A stretch of DNA of 64,000 bases, taken from Coriobacteriia bacterium (GTDB lineage: Bacteria; Actinomycetota; Coriobacteriia; Coriobacteriales; RUG033). The notes beneath the pieces are model-generated. The model had not been told where the DNA came from. It worked only from the letters and a program-made list of their open reading frames with translations, and ran no database searches. Made by a program: the position numbers and the translations under genes. The stretch covers positions 1-64,000 of the forward strand of contig JAATFL010000033.1 in NCBI GenBank assembly GCA_015655215.1, written 5' to 3'. This document shows positions 32,879 to 40,422 of the stretch, in pieces (the first letter of the stretch is position 1; each line of letters starts with the position of its first letter).

Positions 32879-35058
32879 CCAGGCGAAGCTTCCTGGCTGG
32901 AAGCGCAGGGGTGGCAACCCTCGTCGCTGGCGGCTTCGTGGGCTTCGGTTCCTGGAAGCAAGCGAAGGCGGCGGAGAAGACGGAGCAACCCGTCCTCGCA
33001 ACGGCCCATTCGATGTGCAACGCCTGCTCTTCGAAGTGTGGGTTCACGGCATACACCATCGATGGCAAGCTGCGCAAGCTCATCGGCGATGCCGAGAACC
33101 CCATGTGCAAGGGCAAACTCTGCGCTCGCGGCTATGGGTACTCGCAGATAGCCTATTCGAAGGACCGTCTCACCGATCCCTTGAGGAAGAACGAGAGAGG
33201 CGAGTTCGAGGCCGTATCCTGGGATCAGGCTTACAGCGAGATCGCCGAGAAGGTCGCCTCCATCATCGGCTCAGACGGTCCGCAGGCCATCGCGGCCGTG
33301 CAGGACCCGCGGCCGTCGGGAAAGTATTACACCACCCGTTTCGTGAACGCGCTGGGTTCGGCGAACGTCTACACGCATGCAGCGGCTTGCGACCTTTCCC
33401 GTGCAAGCGGGTTTCTCCAGACGATCGGGGCGTCCACCTACTCTTCCGATATCGTCAACTCGAAGATGACGATGTTCATCGGGCGGAACTACGCCGATGC
33501 GATACGTCCCTCGTCGGTGGCGCAACTGCAGCAGGCCCATGAGAGTGGTGCGCGCATCGTCATAGTCGATCCTCGTTGCAACAACACGATCGCCTTTGCC
33601 GATGAGTGGGTGCCCATCAATCCCGGCACCGACCTCGCCCTCATCCTGTCGATGGCGCACGTGCTTGTCGCCAAGGGCCTCTACGACCAGGAGTACGTGA
33701 AGGCCAACGGCGTCGGATTCGACGACTGGGCTGCCAAGCTCGTATCGTACACGCCGACATGGGCCGAGAGGATAACCGGGATATCCGCTGGGATCATCGA
33801 GCGCCTCGCCCTCGAGTTCGCCGAGGCCGCACCCGCCGCATCGATCGAGCAGGGCTGGCGTGCGGCCATCGGCTCCGCCTATCGGAACTCCGGCGAGACC
33901 GCTCGCGCGGTGTGCCTCTTCAACACGCTCCTCGGGTGCTGGAACCAGAAGGGTGGCGCGCTCTTCACGTCAACCGTCAACTCGGGTGCCCTTGATGAGG
34001 GGAGGTTCCCAAAGGTTCCCAAACCCGCGGTCCCGCTTCTCGGACTCGATGACTACCCTCTTGCGAATCCGGCCACGGGATCGGTGCTTCAGGCCGCAAA
34101 GCTCGCCAAGGACGGTGCGATCAAGGGCATGTTCTTCTACCAATCCAACATGGCGGCTGGTTATGCGAATCCCGCGTATCTTGCCGAGGCTCTGGGTTCC
34201 CTCGACCTCATGGTCGTCATCGACGTGCAGATGAGCGAGACCGCGATGCTTGCCGATTACGTCCTACCCGACACGAGCTACCTCGAACGCACGGAGATAC
34301 CGGAGTTCATCGATGGCATGGTCCCAGCCGTCGCCCTACGTGACCAGGTCATAGACAAGGTGCTCCCCAACACCAGGCCCGTCGACCAGATCTACGGTGA
34401 GCTCGCCGAGGCATGCGGCGTGGGCGAGTACTTCCCGTTCACCGTCGAGGAGCTTGCGGATGCGCAGCTTCGAACCGTCGGGCTATCACTCGAATCGTTG
34501 AGGGAGGTGGGAACGTCCTTCTTCGCCGACAAGGCCTATGCCTATGGCGCGGTGCCCATCTGGAATACCCCGACGGGGAAGATCCAGTTCACGAGTGACG
34601 CTTGCGTGAAAGCCGGGCTCACGGCCACACCGGAATGGCTTGCGCCATCGGTCATGCCAGGAAGCGACGACTTCCGCCTGATAGGTGGCAAGCAGCCCAT
34701 CCACAGCCACACGCAGACGACCAACATCGAGGACCTGATGCAGATCACGAAGGATTACGACCTGACCCGCGTGTGGATGAACGCCGACAGAGCCGCGCAG
34801 ATGGGCATCTCCGATGGCGACACCGTCCAGATATCCTCGTCCGTGCATTCCGGGACGGTCCGGGTCAAGGTGACAGAACGTTTGAATCCGACGGCGCTGT
34901 GGATACCGAGCCATTACGGCTGCTCATCTCCCGAGCAGCACACCGCGTACGGTGTCGGTCTGCGCCAAATGGACTTCGTGCCGTTCCATATCGAACCGGC
35001 ATATGGTTCGGCCATGACGGAAGAGGTCATCGTGACGGTCAAGAAAGTGGGTGCGTGA
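32860..35058 (+). CDS. Exported molybdopterin oxidoreductase, Psr/Phs-type catalytic subunit
   Basis: The protein is 732 residues from the ATG at 32860 behind GAGAGGAAA. The twin-arginine signal is T-R-R-S-F at 7-11. A 4Fe-4S motif near residue 53 reads C-N-A-C-S-S-K-C, with a fourth Cys in G-K-L-C-A-R-G. The likely metal-ligand position reads A-A-A-C-D-L-S-R, a cysteine as in polysulfide and thiosulfate reductase A subunits, not the serine of DMSO reductase. The late segments H-S-H-T-Q-T and H-Y-G-C-S-S fit pterin-binding regions. It forms a translationally coupled trio with the ferredoxin at 35058 and the NrfD-like protein at 35603. The natural acceptor is probably a sulfur compound, by inference. 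Confidence 0.85.
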   Translation: MSEKAITRRSFLAGSAGVATLVAGGFVGFGSWKQAKAAEKTEQPVLATAHSMCNACSSKCGFTAYTIDGKLRKLIGDAENPMCKGKLCARGYGYSQIAYSKDRLTDPLRKNERGEFEAVSWDQAYSEIAEKVASIIGSDGPQAIAAVQDPRPSGKYYTTRFVNALGSANVYTHAAACDLSRASGFLQTIGASTYSSDIVNSKMTMFIGRNYADAIRPSSVAQLQQAHESGARIVIVDPRCNNTIAFADEWVPINPGTDLALILSMAHVLVAKGLYDQEYVKANGVGFDDWAAKLVSYTPTWAERITGISAGIIERLALEFAEAAPAASIEQGWRAAIGSAYRNSGETARAVCLFNTLLGCWNQKGGALFTSTVNSGALDEGRFPKVPKPAVPLLGLDDYPLANPATGSVLQAAKLAKDGAIKGMFFYQSNMAAGYANPAYLAEALGSLDLMVVIDVQMSETAMLADYVLPDTSYLERTEIPEFIDGMVPAVALRDQVIDKVLPNTRPVDQIYGELAEACGVGEYFPFTVEELADAQLRTVGLSLESLREVGTSFFADKAYAYGAVPIWNTPTGKIQFTSDACVKAGLTATPEWLAPSVMPGSDDFRLIGGKQPIHSHTQTTNIEDLMQITKDYDLTRVWMNADRAAQMGISDGDTVQISSSVHSGTVRVKVTERLNPTALWIPSHYGCSSPEQHTAYGVGLRQMDFVPFHIEPAYGSAMTEEVIVTVKKVGA

Positions 35059-35597
35059 TGGCGCGGTATGGAATGCTCATCAATACCAAGAAGTGCATCG
35101 GCTGCTACACGTGCCTGGTCGCCTGTCATCGCCAGAACAACCTGCTCCCCACGGAGAACTTCATCCGCTTCGAGGAGCGCGAGACGGGCACGTATCCCAA
35201 CGTGGGCGTCGAGAACATTCCCTTGCAGTGCATGCACTGCGAAGATGCTCCCTGTGCCGCCGTCTGCCCCACGGGCGCTACCTACATAGGTCCCGGCGGC
35301 GTCGTCGCGGTCGAGGAGGGGCGCTGCATCGGGTGCAAGTACTGTATGGCGGCGTGCCCGTACCAGGTCCGCGTCGTCAACGAGAGCACCGGCACCGTCG
35401 ACAAGTGTCGCTTCTGCACGGTCACGGCCACCGATGGCACGAAGACCTGCTCGTGCGTCGAGGCGTGCCTCACGGGCGCCCGCACGTTCGGCGATCTGGA
35501 TGACCCTGAAAGTGACGTATCCAAAGCCATCGTCGAGTTGAACGCGAAGCCCATCGCGGGAGACCTGACCAAGGCCAAGATCTTCTACGTGAGGTGA
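35058..35597 (+). CDS. Ferredoxin subunit of Psr-type molybdoenzyme
   Basis: This 179-residue protein has an ATG that overlaps the previous stop by one base (TGATG). Four 4Fe-4S motifs are visible: C-I-G-C-Y-T-C-L-V-A-C, C-M-H-C-E-D-A-P-C-A-A-V-C-P, C-I-G-C-K-Y-C-M-A-A-C-P, and the spaced C-R-F-C ... C-S-C-V-E-A-C. This is the DmsB/PsrB type that carries electrons between the membrane anchor and the catalytic subunit. Length and motif order are normal. It has no export signal, so it is expected to leave the cell as a complex with the twin-arginine partner at 32860. Confidence 0.92.
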   Translation: MARYGMLINTKKCIGCYTCLVACHRQNNLLPTENFIRFEERETGTYPNVGVENIPLQCMHCEDAPCAAVCPTGATYIGPGGVVAVEEGRCIGCKYCMAACPYQVRVVNESTGTVDKCRFCTVTATDGTKTCSCVEACLTGARTFGDLDDPESDVSKAIVELNAKPIAGDLTKAKIFYVR

Positions 35598-35602
35598 TCG
35601 AT

Positions 35603-36463
35603 ATGACATTCGTACCTGTCTGGGGCGGTATCATCGCCTGCTATCTGTTCCTTGCCGGACTGGGTGGTGGCGCGTTCATCACGGCGTCCCTGGTCAAGAG
35701 GATGCATCCCGAGGCGACCGGTGTGGTCAGGGTCGGGCGCGTCATCGCTCCGATCGTGGTCATCGTCGGTCTCTGCCTGCTCATGGTGGATGCCCGTGGT
35801 GGCCTGTACAACCCGCTCCGCTTCGTCTTCCTCCTCACGAACCCTGGATCCGTGATGACCTGGGGTGTCGTCATCCTCGCGGTGTTCGTGCTCGCCGCGC
35901 TCATCGTCCTGCTCATGGACCTCATCGGCAAGAATGAGGCGCCGGCGTGGCTCGTGTGGGTGGGCAACGTCTTCGGGATCCTCACCGCCGCCTACACGGG
36001 CGTGCTGCTGGGTGTGGTCAACACGTTCCCGCTGTGGAACAACGCGCTGCTCCCGGTCCTCTTCATCGTGTCGGCGCTCTCCACCGGCATGGCGGCCGTG
36101 ATGCTCGGTGGGCTCATCACGTGCCCTGAACAGGTCAAGGGCATGGTGGACCTGACGAAGGTGCACCTCGTGCTCCCGGCGATTGAGATCGTGCTCTTCT
36201 TCTTCCTGCTCTTCATCGTCGCCCACGTGTCCACCGCCGGTGCGGCCTCGGTGGCCGCCATGGTGAGCGGGGGTTACGCGCTGGCCTTCTGGGTCGGCAT
36301 CATGGCCGTGGGTCTCGTCATACCGCTCGTCATCGAGATCCGGGCGTTGCGCAGCGGCGATAATCGCGGGCTCGCCATCGCAGGCGACGTGGGCGTGCTG
36401 ATCGGTGGCTACCTGGTGCGCTACATCATCATCGTGGCGGCCCTCCCGGTGGTCCTCCTCTGA
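35603..36463 (+). CDS. NrfD/PsrC-like membrane anchor subunit
   Basis: The protein is 286 residues with eight or so hydrophobic helices, beginning W-G-G-I-I-A-C-Y-L-F-L-A-G-L-G-G-G. That is the family's typical opening. NrfD/PsrC subunits take electrons from the quinol pool and pass them to the ferredoxin subunit. The ATG at 35603 follows GAGGTGA at six bases; a GTG at 35594 that overlaps the previous stop is an alternative. It is the last gene of the trio beginning at 32860 and is followed by a 12-bp hairpin at 36528. Confidence 0.9.
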   Translation: MTFVPVWGGIIACYLFLAGLGGGAFITASLVKRMHPEATGVVRVGRVIAPIVVIVGLCLLMVDARGGLYNPLRFVFLLTNPGSVMTWGVVILAVFVLAALIVLLMDLIGKNEAPAWLVWVGNVFGILTAAYTGVLLGVVNTFPLWNNALLPVLFIVSALSTGMAAVMLGGLITCPEQVKGMVDLTKVHLVLPAIEIVLFFFLLFIVAHVSTAGAASVAAMVSGGYALAFWVGIMAVGLVIPLVIEIRALRSGDNRGLAIAGDVGVLIGGYLVRYIIIVAALPVVLL

Positions 36464-36527
36464 TCGAGGGTATCTCGACGGAGGTCCGTCGACAGGGAGT
36501 CGCACCGTGCTCTTGCGCGGTGGTCAG

Positions 36528-36559
36528 CCGGAGGGCGCCGTATCCATGGCGCCCTCCGG
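36528..36559 (+). terminator. Hairpin after the Psr-type operon
   Basis: A perfect 12-bp GC-rich stem (36528-36539 with 36548-36559) has an 8-base loop, 65 bases past the NrfD stop. No T-run follows. It probably ends or attenuates the operon before the DmsA-like gene. Confidence 0.65.
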
Positions 36560-36697
36560 TGCCGATGAGCCATGGAGCACCTCGGCAACTCGGCGCGGCA
36601 GTCCGTGGAGAAGTGCATGTCGTGCGGCACTCGCGCACGCGGTGGGCAGGGTAGACTTCCCCTGACGGGTCACTTCGACGATGGAGGCTGAACTGCG

Positions 36698-39001
36698 GTG
36701 TCCGATGACACACGAACCATCTGGAGTCACTGCACGGTGAACTGCGGTGCTCGGTGCCCGCTGCTCTTCCATGTGCGCGATGGTCGCATCATCTGGGTCG
36801 AGGGGGCGTCTGCGCACGACGGCGCCCTGCCTGACGGAGGTGCCAGCCCCGCCGCATCCGTCCCCCAACCTCGGCCGTGCCTGCGGGGCCGCACGGTTCG
36901 ACGCTGGATCGAGAGCCCCCATCGCCTACGGTATCCCCAAAGGCGCGTCGGCGCCCGTGGCGAGGGACGTTTCGAGCGTATCACCTGGGACGAGGCGCTC
37001 GATGACATCTCGACGCGTCTTCGCCATACCATCGACACCTACGGCAACGAAGCGGTCTACGTCGCCTATGGTACGGGTGTGCATGCGACGACGGGGCGCT
37101 GCTTCGAACGTCTCGTGAACCTGCTCGGTGGACACCTTGGTCGCTACAACGATTACTCGACGGCGCAGATAGCCGCGGCGATGCCCTACACCTATGGAGA
37201 GGCCGATGCGTTCACCGCCTCACCTCTCATCGAGGCGGCCAGCGCACGGCTCATCGTGAACTTTGGCAACAGTCCCGCCGAGACGAGCATGGGAGGGGCC
37301 GGGGGCTCACGTGATTTCAGCTGGGTGCGTGAGGTGTCGGGGGCGAGGATCTACCAGGTCGACTATCGCTTGACCGAAACCTGTACGGGACATCCAGATG
37401 AATGGCTGCCCATTCGTCCGGGCACCGATGCCGCGCTCGTGAGCGCCATCGCCCACGAGCTCGTCGTGAACGATTGGATCGACCAGGATTTCCTCGACGC
37501 CTATACCATCGGCTTCGACGACACGACGATGCCGATGCATCTGCGAGGGCAGAATCTCGGTTATCGTGACTACCTTCTCGGGACCGGATACGATGGGATG
37601 CCGAAGACCCCCGAGTGGGCCGCGCCGATCACCCAGATTCCCGCAGAGAGCATCCGCCGGCTCGCGCGTGACGTCGGCACCATCCGCCCGCTGTTCGTCA
37701 TGCAGGGCTGGGGGCCGCAACGTCATTCGAACGGCGAACTCACTGCACGCGCCATCGCCATGCTCCCCCTCCTCACCGGCCAGGTGGGTCTGCCGGGCAC
37801 GAGCACGGGGTCACATGAGGCGTCATCGGATCGACTCATCGCGGACCTTCCCTCTGGACCCAACCCGGTCAAGGCGCGGATATCCTGCTTCACCTGGACC
37901 GATGCCGTCTCTCGTGGGACCGAGATGACCGCCGAGTCCGACGGGGTCCGTGGTGTCGACAGGCTCTCCACCAACATCAAGTTCATCTGGAGCTACGCCG
38001 GCAACTGCCTCACCAACCAGCATGGTGGGATCAACATGGTGCACGACATCCTGGTCGACGAGTCCCTGTGCGAATCCATCATCGTCACCGACACGGTCAT
38101 GACGGATTCAGCGCGCTATGCCGATATCCTCTTGCCCGACGTCATGCGCATGGAACAGACCTCCATGGCCTGTCAGGGGGAGTCCGAGTGGTACCAGGGT
38201 GTGACGTTTGGTCAGAAGGTGGTCGACGCACCGGGTGAGTGCCGCACGTCCTATGACGTCTGTGCCGCTCTCGCGAGACGCTTCGGGTTGTGGCAGCGGT
38301 TCACCAGGGAACGCAGCCAGGAAGAGTGGATCGCCCACCTGTACGAGGAGGCCCGCGACCGCGATCACGGATTACCCTCCTACGAGGACGGTGTGGCGAT
38401 GGGGCACTACTCGCGTGCGCTTCCGACCACGGTCGCCCTCGCGGACTTCCGGCGAGACCCCGCCGCCCATCCGCTTTCGACACCATCGGGCAAAGCCGAG
38501 ATATTCTCGGAGTCCCTGGCGCGCAAAGCGACGGCCTGGAAGCTTCCGGAGGGTGAGGTGATGAGCCCGCTGCCCATCTACGACGCCGGCTTCGAGGGGT
38601 GGGATCGGGCGACCGACGAGTACCCGCTCATCTGTGCCGGCTATCACGACAAGGCCCGCGCGCACTCCTCCTTCGGATCCATCGAGTCCCTCAAGCAAGC
38701 CTGCCCGCATCGGCTGTGGATCAATCCGATCGATGCGCAGCCTCGCGGGATCGTCTCCGATGACCGGGTGCGCGTGAGCTCGCGGTACGGTACCGTCGAG
38801 GTGCTGGCGCGCGTCACCCGTCGCATCATCCCGGGAACGGTGGGACTGGCGCAGGGTGCCTGGCACGAGGCCGACATGGTGGGTGACCGGGTGGATGTGG
38901 GTGGCTGCATCAACACGCTCACCTCGCTCCACCCGTCACCGCTTGCCAAGGGAAACGGAGTCCACACGAATCTGGTACAGGTGCGCCTCTGCAAGCGATG
39001 A
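36698..39001 (+). CDS. DmsA-like molybdopterin oxidoreductase without export signal
   Basis: This 767-residue protein begins directly at the 4Fe-4S domain (C-T-V-N-C-G-A-R-C at about 12-20, fourth Cys in R-P-C-L-R-G-R). It has no twin-arginine leader. The segment R-Y-N-D-Y-S-T-A-Q-I matches the region that supplies the serine ligand to molybdenum in DMSO reductase DmsA. This places it closer to DmsA/BisC/TorA-type enzymes than to the Cys-ligand enzymes nearby. No ferredoxin or membrane subunit is adjacent. It may be a cytoplasmic enzyme or one borrowing partners from another operon. The ORF shows no frameshift. The substrate is not predictable. Confidence 0.82.
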   Translation: MSDDTRTIWSHCTVNCGARCPLLFHVRDGRIIWVEGASAHDGALPDGGASPAASVPQPRPCLRGRTVRRWIESPHRLRYPQRRVGARGEGRFERITWDEALDDISTRLRHTIDTYGNEAVYVAYGTGVHATTGRCFERLVNLLGGHLGRYNDYSTAQIAAAMPYTYGEADAFTASPLIEAASARLIVNFGNSPAETSMGGAGGSRDFSWVREVSGARIYQVDYRLTETCTGHPDEWLPIRPGTDAALVSAIAHELVVNDWIDQDFLDAYTIGFDDTTMPMHLRGQNLGYRDYLLGTGYDGMPKTPEWAAPITQIPAESIRRLARDVGTIRPLFVMQGWGPQRHSNGELTARAIAMLPLLTGQVGLPGTSTGSHEASSDRLIADLPSGPNPVKARISCFTWTDAVSRGTEMTAESDGVRGVDRLSTNIKFIWSYAGNCLTNQHGGINMVHDILVDESLCESIIVTDTVMTDSARYADILLPDVMRMEQTSMACQGESEWYQGVTFGQKVVDAPGECRTSYDVCAALARRFGLWQRFTRERSQEEWIAHLYEEARDRDHGLPSYEDGVAMGHYSRALPTTVALADFRRDPAAHPLSTPSGKAEIFSESLARKATAWKLPEGEVMSPLPIYDAGFEGWDRATDEYPLICAGYHDKARAHSSFGSIESLKQACPHRLWINPIDAQPRGIVSDDRVRVSSRYGTVEVLARVTRRIIPGTVGLAQGAWHEADMVGDRVDVGGCINTLTSLHPSPLAKGNGVHTNLVQVRLCKR

Positions 39002-39014
39002 GGGCCAAGGCACG

Positions 39015-39197
39015 GTAGACTGTCTCCTCGATGGGGGGCGTCGTGCAATCGTCCTCGACAACTCGGGTACGTTCACGGTGGACGAGGCGGAAACGGCGCT
39101 CACCTCCGAATCGCTCTCTCGGTTGTATCAGACCGACCTCCACGTGGTGACGGTGGACGAGGTCAACCGGATTGCGTGCGTCTCAGGTGGGCTGTAA
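39015..39197 (+). pseudogene. C-terminal remnant of an ABC transporter ATPase
   Basis: Just after the DmsA-like stop, another frame encodes about 60 residues with the pattern L-L-D-G-G-R-R-A-I-V-L, then L-T-S-E-S-L-S-R-L-Y, and ends V-N-R-I-A-C-V. This matches the last 60 residues of FepC/BtuD-type ABC ATPases (delta-dependent L-T-x-E-x-L-x-x-L-Y region). No Walker motifs, start codon or ribosome site go with it. It looks like a stump left by deletion or by insertion of the neighbouring gene. The match is from memory of the family. Confidence 0.5.
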
Positions 39198-39323
39198 GCG
39201 CTGTTTCCCGTGTGCGGCGCCTCCTTCTCCCACGCGCCATGCCGGGGTGTGGTATAGGCTGAATGCAAAGCCGTCCCCGTCGCCGAGGTGTTGGTGTCGG
39301 GGCGCAACCAGAGGAGGACCGCC

Positions 39324-40124
39324 ATGTCGCATACCTTCACGTTCCTCGGTACCGCATCGGGCTGTGGGGTACCGGCCTTCTTCTGCCACTGCGTCGCCTG
39401 CGAGGAGGCACGTGAGGACCCCTCGTGCCGTCGCGGATGCTGCGGTGTCCTCATCACGGGCGACGGCCCCGATGGCAAGCGCCTGCTCATCGACACGCCG
39501 CCTGACCTACGTCAGCAACTCATACGCGAGGGCGTCGATGGCATCGACAAACTCGTGTACACCCATGCGCACTTCGACCATCTGGGTGGTCTGGGGGAGC
39601 TGGAGTATTTCGTGCGCCTCAACCGGGACGCTCCGCTCGACCTGTGCGCAAGCGCCCCCGCCCTCAAGGGAATCACCGACGAGTTCCACTACATGATGGA
39701 CTGCTTCGACACGCAGGTGCTCGAACCGTTTCAGCGGATCGAGTTCGATGGTCTCTCCTACCAGGCGCTTCCCGTGGCGCATGCCGAGGGCACGTACGGC
39801 TATCTCATCGAGTCTTCCTCGAGCAGTCTCTTCTATGCATCCGACACTGCGCGTCTTCCCCGGGAGACGGCGAGGAGGGTGCGGGGTGTGGAGACGCTCG
39901 TCATGGATGCGACGTTTTGGAAGGACAATTGGCGTCCCGAAGCCCATCACTCGGTACAGGAGACCATCGACGAGGGCCTCGAGTTGGGCGCGGGTACGAT
40001 CTACCTCACCCATCTCGCCATGCATTACTCCGAGCCCGTCACCGTGCGAGAGCTGGAGGGGTTCCTCAAACGATACGACGGTCGCGTGGTCCTGCCGCAT
40101 GACGGGCTCAAGCTCAACCTCTGA
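39324..40124 (+). CDS. MBL-fold metallohydrolase, PhnP/PqqB-like
   Basis: The protein is 266 residues from the ATG at 39324 behind GAGGAGG. The opening F-L-G-T-A-S-G-C-G-V-P followed by C-H-C-V-A-C is the zinc-site signature of the PhnP branch. The metallo-beta-lactamase motif T-H-A-H-F-D-H follows near residue 81, with the further metal ligands A-S-D and T-H-L-A. PhnP hydrolyses cyclic phosphate intermediates of phosphonate breakdown; the substrate here is unknown and no phn genes are seen. It is probably a single-gene unit. Confidence 0.82.
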   Translation: MSHTFTFLGTASGCGVPAFFCHCVACEEAREDPSCRRGCCGVLITGDGPDGKRLLIDTPPDLRQQLIREGVDGIDKLVYTHAHFDHLGGLGELEYFVRLNRDAPLDLCASAPALKGITDEFHYMMDCFDTQVLEPFQRIEFDGLSYQALPVAHAEGTYGYLIESSSSSLFYASDTARLPRETARRVRGVETLVMDATFWKDNWRPEAHHSVQETIDEGLELGAGTIYLTHLAMHYSEPVTVRELEGFLKRYDGRVVLPHDGLKLNL

Positions 40125-40362
40125 TGGAGTGCGTGCCGATGGGGGCGGTCTGCATCGCTGCCACCTCGACCTGAGGTGACAGCGGTCGCAGCAGGTTGGC
40201 GATTCTGGTCGGTGAGTGGCTAAACGATGGAATCTTCCCTAGTACTCCTGGTGCTATTTTGTCTTTTCGACAAGTACTGCCGGGGTGATATGACGTATTC
40301 TCGATTCCCCTTCCCAAGTACGGCTGATACTGTTAACGGGTGAGATTGTCCCGTGAATCGCC

Positions 40363-40385
40363 ACTCCCCTGCGTCCCAGGGGAGT
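40363..40385 (+). promoter_or_regulatory. Leader hairpin upstream of the octad-tailed molybdoenzyme
   Basis: A perfect 9-bp stem (40363-40371 with 40377-40385, loop CGTCC) ends about 20 bases before the ribosome site of the gene at 40423. The 298-base gap before that gene contains no coding frame. The hairpin may be a leader structure or the terminator of the preceding unit. Confidence 0.45.
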
Positions 40386-40422
40386 CTGTGCCGGGGTTGG
40401 AATCGGAGGAGAGAGGGGAGAG

